In this document: positions 10,951-21,830 of the stretch, in pieces
How positions within the stretch are numbered: position 1 is the stretch's first letter
Layout: every line of letters begins with the position of its first letter
DNA from: Clusia tigrina
Lineage: Eukaryota > Arthropoda > Insecta > Diptera > Clusiidae
Direction: 5' to 3'
Length of the DNA stretch: 64,000 nucleotides
Assembly: GCA_920105625.2 (NCBI GenBank)
Contig: OV050032.1
Location: forward strand, 196,245,291-196,309,290
The notes under the pieces: model-generated
Told to the model about the DNA's origin: nothing
Databases searched by the model: none
Seen by the model: the letters and a program-made list of their open reading frames with translations, nothing else
Position numbers and translations under genes: made by a program

Positions 10951-11679
10951 TTTTAACATTCCCCTTTTCGCTCGACACATACGCAGATTTAGCATCAGTG
11001 GCGCCCTCCAACACGGGTACTTATCAATCACCCTCAGTGATCAATCTCACATGTGATATATATGAGAATGCCCGCTTAAAGAGACCGGTAAGGATTGCTG
11101 AAAAATAGAGACTCCAGAATAATCCTTCAGAACACAGGTCTTGGCGCTTTAATCCATAATTTTATACCTCCTATTTATATATAATTATATACTATGAACA
11201 TGAACACTGGGAGAAATAATCGTCTAATTGTTCGGCCTATTCAAAACATTGTACAACATTCTTTTGTAAAATATTTTTAATAAATAACCACATCAAAAAT
11301 AATGTTTTCAATCAAACTGGAATTATGCCATCGTTGAAGAATAGTTTCACAGCAGAATGACACTCAATACAAAATCCACCGAAGGTTCAGCAATTGGAAT
11401 TCACCTCTTCATATTATTACTTTACAAGAAAGCATACTTATAGAAAGGCAGCCTAACTACAGGACCTAGTTACCTCAACATACGCCTCCTATTGCTGGTA
11501 TTGTCACATTGCCATTACTCAAAAATATCGCTACTACTTTCAGCGGCAGTGCTGTGAAATTGGCACACACTGAAATTGAATGAAGAATCCCGGCGGACTC
11601 TGATCATAGACCAAACAAACGCAAGTCGCGTCCATGTGTACCGGTGACTGACTAAGCACACTAGTGAAGGTCAAGATTA

Positions 11680-11995
11680 GAGAACTCTCTGGTCGTCAGA
11701 GTTGAGAAACTGGTCACGTATGTCTGCCACACATGCTCGGCCACCGCTCTTGAATGATTCTTAACCTCGCTCGTGTCTGCTGGGAAAACGTCGTTCTCAG
11801 AATACTCGAATTTGTTTATGAAATGTATTTAAAATATTACACGATTAATTAAACGGATTTCCAGCAAATGCCGAGAGTTCGAGAAACTACTACGTACGAA
11901 TCTGCTACTCTGAATCTTTGTTTAGTTTGGCTCCGGTTCCTTTGGCTCTGCAGTAGCCAACAAATTAATTCAAATACAAATCTTTTCTGCATTAG
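11680..11995. repeat. Unclassified dispersed repeat, copy upstream of GYR gene 2
   Basis: Shares an ordered series of blocks with 47945-48245 on the same strand, including CAGAATACTCGAAT, ATTACACGATTAAT and ATGCCGAGA-TTCGAGAA. The class is unknown; the lack of coding sequence and the A+T content would suit an LTR or untranslated end of a retroelement. It lies a few hundred bases upstream of the second GYR promoter. Confidence 0.6.
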
Positions 11996-12291
11996 AGTTC
12001 CCCACTTCAAAACAGCTCCGCAGAAAACCTGCTCCGAGACGGATTGAACAGTTCTGAAGTGCTTTTGTTCCAAATTGAAGTGCTACATGCAGCTCGAAAT
12101 TGGTAATTTAGAGTTGTTTGGGGCTTAAACCACCGTCCGTGTTGCCTGCTGTTGTGATCACTTCAGGTCCACTTCAGGTACACTTGAGGTGGCTGTGAAG
12201 TGCGTGGTACATCGATGGTTGAGAGCGCTTTCGGCGTCCCAGTCGAGGTTTGGGTTGAGTCATACATCGAAAACGATCAAAATTGTGCTAC

Positions 12292-12328
12292 TATAAATAC
12301 TCAATCAGTTTAAGTCGGTGGCATCAGT
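12292..12328 (+). promoter_or_regulatory. Core promoter of GYR/YLP gene copy 2
   Basis: TATAAATA at 12292-12299 and TCAGT initiator at 12324-12328, identical to copy 1. No difference between the two promoters is visible downstream of the shared block start, so the copies probably share core expression properties unless sequence further upstream differs. Confidence 0.7.
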
Positions 12329-12449
12329 GCGCATAACACTCCGCAAGTGTTAACTTTGTTCTATTTACCGAAGGAGCTGAAATAAAAGTATTAAAATAAA
12401 TTACTCGTAAATAACAAATAAATCAAGAAAGACAAATAAAGTGTCGAGA

Positions 12450-13280
12450 ATGGTGAGTTTGGAGTTCCTTTAAAAGTTCGAGGATAATCATAAAAATTCT
12501 GTACAATAATTCTGACCAAGTCGAAAACGATGTGAAGTGCCGTGAATAGTGCACCGCAGTTTTGGCAGGCATTCTAAATTTGATTCTTATTCCGTATCCT
12601 TGCAGAAAGCCGTGGTGTGTGTTTTCGCCTTGTGCCTTGCGTTATACGCCAGTTCCGCCGAAACTCAGCCCACCGATCAACCAGCCGCCGAGTACCTGCC
12701 TCCGGCCGCCGAGATCAAAGCGAGTGATGCCGCCGCTGACGATGGTTACCGTTACAGAACCGTACGCCGCTTGAAGTACCGCCAACGTCGTGACGTCTCC
12801 CAAGAATACCTGCCACCTATAAAGGAGCCCACCCAAGAATACTTGCCACCAGGCAAAGCTGCCACCAAATTAGCCGACGACGGTTACCAATACAGGACTG
12901 TGCGGAAACTGAAGTACCGTGCACGCCATCGCCGTGACGTTTCCGAGATTGCACCCCCCTCTCACGAATATCTGCCGCCAGCGGCGCCTGAAGGTGCTGA
13001 ATCGCCAGCACCAGAAGTGAAAACCAATTTGGCCGAAGATGGCTACCGTTATAGAACCGTGCGGCGTCTGAAGTACCGTCGTCACCGACGCGACGCTGAA
13101 GCGGAAGAAGTGGTGGCTGCTGACGACCAGGATGCCGCAAGTGTTACGCCCGCTAATGAGTACCTGCCGCCAACACCCGCGGCCGCTGAAGAAGAACCGG
13201 CAGTGAAGAGCGCTGACCTGGGCACCGATGGATACAGGTACAAGACTGTGCGCAAAGTAGTGTACCGCCAACGTTATTAG
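12450..13280 (+). CDS. Secreted GYR/YLP-motif repeat protein, copy 2 (two exons: 12450-12452 and 12606-13280)
   Basis: Same structure as copy 1: ATG-only first coding exon, GTGAGT donor, 153-bp intron, CAG acceptor, signal peptide, five EYLPP and four GYR repeats, 225 residues. It differs from copy 1 by four residues: Asn to Ser before the first GYR repeat, Asp to Gly after the third EYLPP, and Ser to Ala plus Ser to Gly after the fourth EYLPP. One silent change was seen. The repeats and all three RQRR/RHRR sites are conserved. The intron differs at several bases near its 3' end, where apparent protein differences upstream of the signal peptide are not real coding changes. Function unknown. 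Confidence 0.88.
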
Positions 13281-13405
13281 ATCCAGCAATGAAAAGGCAC
13301 TGTAGATTAGACCAAATTCGAACCGACCCGGAACAAACACGCCTCCAGAACTCTCTTGGAATTCTTAGTTTTAAGTTGAAGTAGTTAAGAAATGCACAGC
13401 AAAAG

Positions 13406-13411
13406 AATAAA
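13406..13411 (+). promoter_or_regulatory. Polyadenylation signal of GYR/YLP gene copy 2
   Basis: AATAAA 126 nt after the stop, in the same context as in copy 1. Confidence 0.7.
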
Positions 13412-13439
13412 CAATATATTCACTGAAAAGTTTTGAGGT

Positions 13440-14555
13440 GTGATCATTTGTCTTACACTTTTGTTCTTAGTCGACACTGAAGATAGCTATGTGAAATTCA
13501 CGGAAGAGTTTTGAGTTTTGAATATTTGGCCTACGCTTCAGCTCAGTTTACTCCATGACAAAATTTTGTTACATAATAAATGCAATGGAACTAGGTCCCT
13601 TTTTGTAATTGCTTGAGCCCTGCACATTGCAAACGAAATTGGTTATTATATGTCAACACTTCCAGATCATTGTGTTTGATGCCTAATATTTCCACTTTAC
13701 CGGGTAATACAATTGTGCCTCCGTTAACTATTTCTGTAAATTCTTGATAAATGTTCAGTAAAGCGAATCTTTGTTTACGTCAACCACCAATACTATACAA
13801 TTAAATCTCTCCAAACTCAAGGGAAAGGTTTCAGAACGAAACAAAGGACTGAACGAAAAGGTGATGAATGAAGCCTACCAAATTATGATATGCATCACTT
13901 TCCATCAATAACTACTCTTTAATATGCAAATGAACGGATTGTCTTTTCCTCAACAAGTTCATAGTCAAAGAAAACACCTCATCTCGTCCAATCTTGAAAG
14001 AATGATAGAAATGAAACAAAATACATATTAATGCTAGTATTTCAATCAAAACAAGCAAGAATAGCACTGGAATAAGTAAAAATAACAGAAGAATTGGGTT
14101 AAGTAAGAATTCCTTCAGAAAAGAAGCTGTGAATGTTCGAGCATTATATCATCCCTATTACCCGGCTAACCGGGAGTGGGGTAGCTCCAGGTGGTCACGA
14201 CTCTGTCACCTAACAGCAGATTGATCCACTTCAGCTTGTTCAGGTGCTTCCAGTCTTTATGTAAACGCCTTTTCCTGTATTAGTAGATACTTTTACATAA
14301 ACTACTTCGAATTGATTTAGGATTGGGTTTTACATGTTCATGGTTAAAGTAATGAAGAAATGTAAAATTCTTAATCCCACTGAACAGTATTTAAAACCCG
14401 TTTTTGAGGCTTTATCCCCATGTGCTCGCTCGCTCAATTGGTTCTCGAGCTATCAGATCGGTGGCAAAACACCATCCGGTCCATCTTGAACCGCTTCATA
14501 CTATCTTTATATAAAATATGTTTCTATAGTAAAATGTAATGTATATACTATACGA
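13440..14555. other. Unassigned DNA between GYR gene 2 and a mariner fragment
   Basis: AT-rich sequence without a supportable gene. No family-specific motif was recognised. Confidence 0.35.
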
Positions 14556-15165
14556 GGGGAGTATGATAAGTACCCGAGTTAGGCAAGAAAACGCTTTTTT
14601 GAATTTTCTTTTTATTTCTCAATGTAGTCTCCATTCAGCTGGATACATTTGTCCAGCGGCATTTTAACTTTTTCAAGCATTCCAAAAAATATGATTTGTG
14701 GAACTCCGCAAAATTGACCCCTGTTGCGCCGATCACTTCTTCGTTTGACGTGAATCGCTTTCCATCAAGCCACTTTTCATGTTTGGAAACAAAAAGAAAT
14801 CGCATGGAAGCAAATCTGGAGAATACGGTGGATGAGGCAGCAATTCGTAGCGTAATTCGGTCAGTTTTGCTGTGGCGATTGCGGATGAGTAACCTGGTGT
14901 GTTGTCATGGTGAAATACCAGTTTTTTCTTCGCCAAATTGGGCCATTTTTTCATCAACTCAGCATCAAATGGGTCTAATAAATCAGCATACTACTGCCCC
15001 ATGATTGTCCTTCCCTTCTCCAAATAGCCGACAAAGACGATGCCTTCCGAATCTCCAAAAACAGTGGCAGCAACTTTTCCGGCCGATGGAACCCTTTTCG
15101 CCTTTTTTGGAGCGGATTAGCCGGGTGAAGTCCACTGTTTTGACTGTTCTTGCATTTCTGGCATG
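14556..15165 (-). mobile_element. Mariner (DD34D), 3' half only
   Basis: Minus-strand fragments read as the catalytic half of a mariner transposase. A frameshifted stretch upstream (about 15150-15000) is followed by KKLVFHHDNTPGYSSA and HPPYSPDLLPCDFFLFP (14957-14733); the spacing between the two Asp is 34 residues. The lower-coordinate end (ACGAGGGGAGTATGATAAGT near 14554) looks like a mariner terminus. The N-terminal half is missing, cut at about 15165 against another repeat. Confidence 0.78.
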
Positions 15166-15382
15166 TAGCATAATAGACCTCTTAGGTCGCGGTGTTCTTT
15201 TAGCATGTTAAACAATAAATGTCCTCGTTCAAGTCCTCTCCACCAATATCCAACGATGCTAACTGGTCTGGAACTTTCCCAACGAGAGCAGATTGGCACA
15301 CGTACCCCGTACATCATCCCAACACCAATCACGGCTCGGAATGTTCATATTTTTCCGTGTATTGCTCTACAAGGTTCCGGGT

Positions 15383-15774
15383 CAGAGAACACAGAGAAAG
15401 GAAACTTAAACGAAAAACGGCAAATCAGCGAAATAAAGCAGACGGACGTTGTACATGACAGAGAACAAAGAGAAAGGAAAGTATTTTTCGCTGCCAGCGT
15501 CTGTAGCGGACACTCCACGATTTTGATTTGATTCACCACGATTCTGAGTGGATTCACCACGATTTTAAGTGGATTCGTGTACAACGTCCGTCTGCTTTAT
15601 TTCGTTGCTTTGCCGTTTGACGTTTAAGTTTCCTTTCTCTGTGTTCTCTGGTACATGAATCCACTAAAAATCGTGGTGAAACCACTAAAAATCGTGGTGA
15701 AACCACACAAAATCGTGGTGTGTCCGCTACGGACGCTGGCAGCGAAAAAGACTTTCCTTTCTCTGCGTTCTCTG
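15383..15774 (-). mobile_element. Minisatellite-bearing hAT MITE, outer copy (A-outer)
   Basis: Ends are CAGAGAACACAGAGAAAGG and its inverse. Target duplication is GTTCCGGG/GTTGCGGG (one mismatch), with one extra base before the left end. The uninterrupted target (GGTTGCGGTGAAACC) is present at 38060-38080. The copy contains another family member at 15459-15650. Removing that member and its 8-bp duplication leaves exactly 192 bp, the base length of the family. Confidence 0.85.
15459..15650 (+). mobile_element. Minisatellite-bearing hAT MITE, nested copy (A-inner)
   Basis: A 192-bp element with CAGAGAACAAAGAGAAAGG ends, flanked by a perfect 8-bp duplication GTACATGA at 15451-15458 and 15651-15658. 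The core has about three 21-bp units of the form ending TTTTGAGTGGATTCACCACG. Conserved arms carry CGCTGCCAGCGTC on one side and GTACAACGTCCGTCTGC on the other. Confidence 0.9.
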
Positions 15775-16612
15775 GTTGCGGGGAAACCCAAGCCGCGAAC
15801 ATATCTCGTTCAGGGAACGGTATTTATACATTATTTGATTGTTGATGAAAAGACTATGCTTGAGAAATAAATGAAAGTTGCTGGCGATAGAAAGAGTGCT
15901 GGGCTAACTTTCACAGCTACTCGCACCTACCCGAGTGGGAATCGAGAACGACGCTATAGAATGCCGCTGATATACGACCATTGTACACAATACACAATTT
16001 GTGTGCTATCTTGGAAATTATGCTGCGGTCATTGTTAGAGAATGAGTAGACAGTCACTATCGCCAGTACTAATAATCAAACAGCGACTACAATCCATTCG
16101 TGTGAGGAGTGTGTGAGCGCGTGTTCGTGTGTGTGTGCGAGCGAGTGTGTCTATGGTAAAAATTAAGGTTTTAGTTGGATTTATTTCAATTCATTTAGTC
16201 GCTGAAATGATAAATGTGCACTCTTTGTTGTTGCTCTTATTCTCCTTCCCGTTGTTATTGTTATGTGGATTGTTATTGGGATTGTGATATGGTCGCTGAT
16301 TAAATTGAATTTATTATTTATCCACATGGCGATTGTCGTTGTGTGCGGTGTGTTGGTAGTAGTGCACTAGTAGAGTAGCATGAACGGCATTGTTATTGTT
16401 ATTGCATGGCAGTAGTAGATATTAGTGGTGATGCTGTAAATTGTGGTAGCAAATGTATTTGTAAACACATTTCATTCTTGTTGTTTTTGCATTTGGCAAT
16501 GTGTGCTGGCAATTGCTTTGCTGATGCTGTGTGTGGCTTTGGTGGTTGTGTTGTTGTTTGTTGATTTTATACCAACTTATGCAAGTACGTGCGATATGCA
16601 TGCGGGGACTGT

Positions 16613-16614
<2 letters not shown>

Positions 16615-16676
<62 letters not shown>
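16615..16676 (+). repeat. (TG)n microsatellite
   Basis: About 31 uninterrupted TG dinucleotides. The flanks (16080-16600) are rich in GTGTG and TTGTTG, with no gene recognised. Confidence 0.95.
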
Positions 16677-16678
<2 letters not shown>

Positions 16679-16897
16679 TATAGATGAGTCTGTTTATTAA
16701 TTATTGTTCCCTTTATCTGGAATCAAATTTGTATGCTTTCAATTTCGCTGGCAATCAGTTTTGCTACTTGTCAGTTTGGGGTTCTTTAACCCCGTAAAGT
16801 GGTGTTTTTGATCTTCTGTGTTGAGGGGGAGTACAGTTTTGGGGCTGACTAACAACATGCTCAGACTTTTGTAGGAAAAAATCAAGCTTGTTTTAAA

Positions 16898-18851
16898 AAG
16901 AGAACACAGAGAAAACAAAGTCTTTTCCGCTGCCAGGGTCCATAGCGGACACACCACGATTTTGAGTGGATTCAACACGATTCTGAGTGGATTCAACACG
17001 ATTTTGAGTGGATTCAACACGATTCTGAGTGGATTCAATACGATTTTGAGTGGATTCCACACGATTTTTAGTGGATTCATGTACCTGAGAACACAGAGAA
17101 AGGAAAGTCTTTTTCGCTGCCAGCGTCCGTATCGGTCACACCACGATTTTGAGTGGATTCACCACGATTTTGAGTGGATTCAACACGATTCTGAGTGGAT
17201 TCAACACGATTCTGAGTGGATTCAACACGATTTTGAGTGGATTCAACACGATTCTGAGTGGATTCAACACGATTTTGAGTGGATTCAACACGACTCTGAG
17301 TGGATTAACCACAATTTTGAGTGGATTCAACACGATTTTGAGTGGATTCACCACAATTTTGAGTGAATTCAACACGATTCTGAGTGGATTCACCACAATT
17401 TTGAGTGAATTCAACACGATTCTGAGTGGATTCAACACGATTTTGAGTGGATTCAACACGACTCTGAGTGGATTCAACACGATTTTGAGTGGATTCAACA
17501 CGACTCTGAGTGGATTCATCACAATTTTGAGTGGATTCAACACAATTTTGAGTGGATTCACCACAACTTTGAATGGATTCACCACGATTTTGAGTGGATT
17601 CACCACAATTTTGAGTGAATTCAACACGATTCTGAGTGGATTCACCACAATTTTGAGTGGATTCAACACGATTTTGAGTGGATTCACCACAATTTTGAGT
17701 GAATTCAACACGATTCTGAGTGGATTCACCACAATTTTGAGTGAATTCAACACGATTCTGAGTGGGTTCAACACGATTTTGAGTGGATTCAACACGACTC
17801 TGAGTGGATTCAACTCGATTTTGAGTGGATTCAACACGACTCTGAGTGGATTCATCACAATTTTGAGTGGATTCAACACAATTTTGAGTGGATTCACCAC
17901 AACTTTGAATGGATTCAACACGATTCTGAGTGGATTCAAAACGATTTTGAGTGGATTCAACACGACTCTGAGCGGATTCACCACAATTTTGAGTGGATTC
18001 ACCACGATTTGGAGTGGATTCACCACAATTTTGAGTGAATTCAACACGATTCTGAGTGGATTCACCACAATTTTGAGTGAATTCAACACGATTCTGAGTG
18101 GATTCAACACGATTTTGAGTGGATTCAACACGACTCTGAGTGGATTCAACTCGATTTTGAGTGGATTCAACACGACTCTGAGTGGATTCATCACAATTTT
18201 GAGTGGATTCAACACAATTTTGAGTGGATTCACCACAACTTTGAATGGATTCACCACGATTTTGAGTGGATTCACCACAATTTTGAGTGAATTCAACACG
18301 ATTCTGAGTGGATTCACCACAATTTTGAGTGGATTCAACACGATTTTGAGTGGATTCACCACAATTTTGAGTGAATTCAACACGATTCTTAGTGGATTCA
18401 CCACAATTTTGAGTGAATTCAACACGATTCTGAGTGGGTTCAACACGATTTTGAGTGGATTCAACACGACTCTGAGTGGATTCAACTCGATTTTGAGTGG
18501 ATTCAACACGACTCTGAGTGGATTCATCACAATTTTGAGTGGATTCAACACAATTTTGAGTGGATTCACCACAACTTTGAATGGATTCAACACGATTCTG
18601 AGTGGATTCAAAACGATTTTGAGTGGATTCAACACGACTCTGAGCGGATTCACCACAATTTTGAGTGGATTCACCACGATTTGGAGTGGATTCACCACGA
18701 TTCTGAGTGGATTCACCACGATTCTGAGAAAATTCACCACGATTCTGAGAGGATCCACCACGATTTTTAATGGATTCGTGTACAACGTCCGTCTGCTTTA
18801 TTTCGCTGCTTTGTCGTTTGACTTTTAAGTTTGTTTTCTCTGTGTTCTCTG
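16898..18851 (+). mobile_element. Minisatellite-bearing hAT MITE, giant nested copy (B)
   Basis: A truncated outer copy (16898-17084, first two end bases mutated) is followed by a complete inner copy (17085-18851). The inner copy is 1,767 bp, equal to 192 + 75 x 21. Its left junction is TCATGTAC, the reverse complement of the GTACATGA octamer used by the nested insertion at 15459. The right flank GTGTTAAT instead matches the outer left flank GTTTTAAA at six of eight bases, so the inner and outer right ends probably recombined. Stop-free frames on both strands arise because the unit is 21 bp. Confidence 0.85.
17140..18775. repeat. 21-bp minisatellite array with 336/672-bp higher-order repeat
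   Basis: About 78 units alternate between CACCAC, CAACAC, CATCAC and related variants before GATTTTGAGTGGATT. Marker variants recur at fixed spacing. GAATGG occurs at 17571, 17907, 18243 and 18579, each 336 bp apart (16 units). CAACTCG occurs at 17811, 18147 and 18483. TTGGAGTGG occurs at 18011 and 18683, 672 bp apart. Segmental amplification has therefore acted in steps. Confidence 0.92.
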
Positions 18852-19296
18852 GTGTTAATATAGGGAGGGATCTTAGTATAAATTGATAGGAAACTTTTTG
18901 AAAGTATCTTCTCACAAGAACATAGTAGAAATAGAGCTCATCCCCAAACCCTGACGCAATGCTTTACAGATGCTTCCATTTCTTCTAAACACGTATTGGT
19001 TGCAGTTGTAGTTACAATATTTTTGAAAACTCGAAGTCAGCGTTTTTATTTTACCACAATGGACCTTTGCATGGCCTCAGTGCGTCTTCCGGTAGATGAT
19101 CTCCCCTCTACAGCCATTTCAATCTAAACATAAAATTTGAGTAAGCGTGACAGTCAGTGTATTGAGATTAATGTTAGTGAAGTTCTCGTGTGGGTGTCCT
19201 TCGTGCTCCTTTAGGATATGCTTAGAACTTTAGGATATGCTTAAAAGTGTATCCAGCAAAACTGCAAAAGAAGTCGGAATGTGAAATTGTTTAGAC

Positions 19297-19498
19297 CAGA
19301 GAACACAGAGAAATGACTCTTGTTTTGCGCACACTAACACATGTGCAAAACTGTAGTAGTGTGGCTGATTTTCTTCAGAATTCTGGTTAACCAGTGATAA
19401 ACAAACCTATCCATATAGGCAACTAATGATAAACAAAGACAGTTTCTTTCAAGCGTCAGAAAATTTGACGTTTAAGTGTCGCTTCTCTATGGTCTTAT
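19297..19498. mobile_element. Second hAT MITE family (C), 202 bp
   Basis: Starts CAGAGAACACAGAGAAATG and ends in TCTCTATGGTCTTAT, a decayed inverse of the start. Flanks GTTTAGAC (19289-19296) and GTTTACAC (19499-19506) match at seven of eight bases. The interior lacks the 21-bp units but shares the subterminal GACGTTTAAGT with the minisatellite family. A sister copy is at 37074-37293. Confidence 0.82.
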
Positions 19499-19610
19499 GT
19501 TTACACGACGGTTACAGTCCCTACCGATTTTATCCGTCGACCAGTTAAAAATTCTGGGTGAAACCTCATTGGAAAGATATCAATAACAAATAAAAATAAT
19601 AATAGATAAA

Positions 19611-19825
19611 GCCACCCTCTGTGGTCCAGTGGTAAGCATGCTAGACTCACACCCCGAGGGTCGTAGGTTCAAATCCTGCCACGGGCTTTGTCTCCAAAAT
19701 GCTTTTTTCTATAAAATTCTTTTCTCTTGGAGTCGAAAGCCTCTGTAGCTAGTACTCATTCCCCCAACACCTTGCACTCATAATTAATTATGGTGTAAGA
19801 TATAATAATTAATAATAATAATATC
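19611..19825 (+). mobile_element. tRNA-derived SINE, full copy
   Basis: The head resembles a tRNA, with an A-box TGGTCCAGTGG (19622-19632) and B-box GGTTCAAATCC (19666-19676), and a T-arm whose stem GTAGG/CCTGC pairs around a 7-nt loop. The anticodon stem does not pair well, so this is not a functional tRNA gene. The body carries CGAAAGCCTCTGTAGCTAG and ATAATTAATTATGGTGTAAG, and the tail is an (ATA/AAT) repeat. Further copies: 44296-44520 and 37370-37516, both reversed. Confidence 0.85.
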
Positions 19826-19986
19826 AATAGTAAATACATATTAAAAAAATAAACAATAAAAAAAGTTTTTCCGTTCACAGTTTGTGTATAAATATTTTAA
19901 TCCTGTAGAAATAAACTTAAAAAAAAAACTCAAAAACCTGGCAAATCAGTTGCAAATACTCTCCTGCTCTCTCTTGGTATGTCCAT

Positions 19987-19991
<5 letters not shown>

Positions 19992-20038
<47 letters not shown>
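19992..20038 (+). repeat. (CT)n microsatellite
   Basis: About 23 CT dinucleotides. Surrounding 19830-20560 is otherwise unassigned. Confidence 0.95.
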
Positions 20039-20042
<4 letters not shown>

Positions 20043-20565
20043 ACTGCGCTCACAAACTTTTATCAAAAAATTAATTGCATTGCCATGCTTTGCTCTCCCG
20101 CGAGAATTCTCACTCGCACATTTCGTAGATACGTTTCAACACATGGCTTTGCAGAGATGCTGTTGCAGTGTGTGCGAGTCTTTATGGCAGTGTGCGTATG
20201 TATCTGTGTGTGTGTGCGTGTGGTTGTGTGCGTTTTTGCCAATCTTGGGTATTATCGATTTTCTTTTGTTTATGCAATATGTGTGGGTTTTATTTTGTTG
20301 CTGTATTTGAAATGTGGGCTTTTGTTGTTTATTTGTTCGTGTTTGTCAAAAAAGAGGCTAATAAAAACTCACACATACTTGGTTGCTTGTGTTGGCTCGG
20401 TTTGGTAGCATACATTGTAAGGGCTGCTGCGATTGTGTATATGAACAGAGTTGCCAACTCTCTTTTATTATTAATTATTATTTCAAAAATGGAATTGTGT
20501 AGTTCGATGTTAATAACCATTTTAAATGACTAAGCACAATCAAAGGCTAAAGGAACATAATTAGG

Positions 20566-20700
20566 TAGGTAGATCGGAGTGGCAGCCTTCTACGCAAAAG
20601 CACACCTAAGCACATATAATGGCTCATTGTGATACCACACTAAGACGACGCGACTCCCCCGTCTAGAATTGTGGGAAGCACAGTGACTCCGAAATGAACC
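20566..20700 (+). repeat. Dispersed repeat headed by TAGGTAGGTAG
   Basis: Same family as 2676-2815: head, GAGTGGCAGCC, AGCACATATAATGGC, then CATTGTGATACCACACTA. It is followed after about 40 bp by an (ATT)n run at 20740-20767 abutting the next LINE. Confidence 0.6.
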
Positions 20701-20735
20701 TGGCTATGTCCTTAATGTTTATGGAAGATAGTTCG

Positions 20736-20769
<34 letters not shown>

Positions 20770-20775
20770 TCAGGC

Positions 20776-21830
20776 TAAAAGAACACCGCGATCTAAAAGA
20801 TCGTATATTGTGCAGCCTCGTTCCCAACTAAAACAGTCCTAGACTGTTTATAAATCTCGTAACTGCTGTGGGCTTAATTTTAACTAGGTGATTTGGAGAT
20901 ATGAACCCACTGCCAAGGTAATTATGTCTGCGTCTTGCCATCGCTGGGCAAGTGCATCGAATGTGTTCTGCTGTTTCCTGCTCCTTTTGACAGAGTCGGC
21001 AGGAAACGTCTTCTACCACGCCTATTTCTGTCACATGGTAGTTGAGTCTACAGTGTCCTGTTAAAAGTTCAGTATAGAGTTTGATGTCATTTCTGCTGAG
21101 GTTTAAAGAAGCATCTACCCTGATGTGTTCAGGATCAATGAGTAGTCTCGTCTGCCGCATGCCTTTTTGGGCTCTCCAGTAGTTTAGCAGACCTCGTTTT
21201 TCCTGTTCGCACAACAAGTTATTTGTGAAGCTACTGTTTACCCCACAGAAGGGTTCTGGGCTTATAAAGGCAGTGTCTGCACCCCTTTTTGCTAAAGAAT
21301 CTGCCATTTCGTTGCCCTCATGTCCCTCGTGTCCCGGTACCCACATTAGCGTAACAGAGTTTCTCGCTGCTAGGGTATTGAGAAGTTTACAGCATTCCCA
21401 GACCAGCTTTGATTGCATTGAGAAGTTTATTAATGATTTTAGAGCTGCCTGTCTGAGAGTATGCATATTTTGGTGTTGCGTGTACCCCTGCGTAGACATT
21501 CTCTAGCACATAACTCTAAAGCGTGGACCTCCGCCTGAAAAATGGAAGCTGTTTTCCCATTGCAATTGCTTTTTGGAAATTTGGCCCTACAATTATAGCT
21601 CCTGCACTGCCATCTTCCATTTTGGACCCAGCTGTATACCACAACTGTAGTTCGGTTAAGGTGGTAATTAATGGTGAGCCTAAGAATTTTAATCTTCGCC
21701 TGGCCAGAGCTGGGCACTGACACATGAAATGAAGTACTGTATCTTCCTCCTCCTCAGAGCAGCAGCTGCGACAGAAGTCGTTATGGGGCAGTGCTAGTCT
21801 TTCAGGGAACATTATTAGTTTATTGAAGGT
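20776..21830 (-). mobile_element. LOA/I-like LINE 3' part (RNase H, C-terminal zinc motif), rearranged
   Basis: On the minus strand, an RNase H domain (WYTAGSKMEDGSAGA, then LMWVPGHEGHEGNEMADSLA) precedes the C-terminal region with CRLCQKEQETAEHIRCTCPAM, ending SLGLF near 20828. Upstream, another C-terminal zinc motif (CRSCCSEEEEDTVLHFMCQC) is fused directly to the RNase H start, which is a junction of two copies. The same family has a longer copy at 38230-40240. It belongs to the RNase H-bearing LINE clades (LOA or I). Confidence 0.8.

Larger units (their letters stand above)
12183..13436 (+). repeat. Duplicated block containing GYR/YLP gene 2 (partner 1-1256)
   Basis: From its first base the block matches 1-1256 at an offset of 12,182 bp, with only scattered substitutions and a 2-bp insertion in the 3' UTR (CTCTCTTGG versus CTCTTGG near 13353). 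The partner starts at the window edge, so the true upstream limit cannot be seen. Similarity ends shortly after the polyadenylation signal. Confidence 0.9.
15166..15940 (+). repeat. Unclassified dispersed repeat, split by a MITE
   Basis: Excluding 15383-15774, this sequence matches 37895-38275 on the opposite strand. Shared blocks include CCTCGTTCAA-TCCTCTCCACC, CTTTCCCAACGAGAGCA, GTATTTATACATTATTTGAT and TTGCTGGCGATAGAAAGAGTG. The start (GACCTCTTAGGTCGCGGTG) matches the 3' end of the LOA/I-like LINEs seen at 20776 and 38230, so the family may be a LINE-end derivative or an LTR abutting one. Confidence 0.65.

Noticed and set aside
17136..18915. Open frames of more than 500 codons on both strands (repeats of SGFNTIL or NPLKIVV type)
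   Set aside because: They follow from a 21-bp unit without stops. The array lies inside a MITE, has no start context or splice sites, and three overlapping frames are open at once.
19611..19690. Functional tRNA gene
   Set aside because: A- and B-boxes and the T-arm are present, but the anticodon stem does not pair, and the same sequence recurs at 44430-44520 with a shared non-tRNA body, so it is a SINE.
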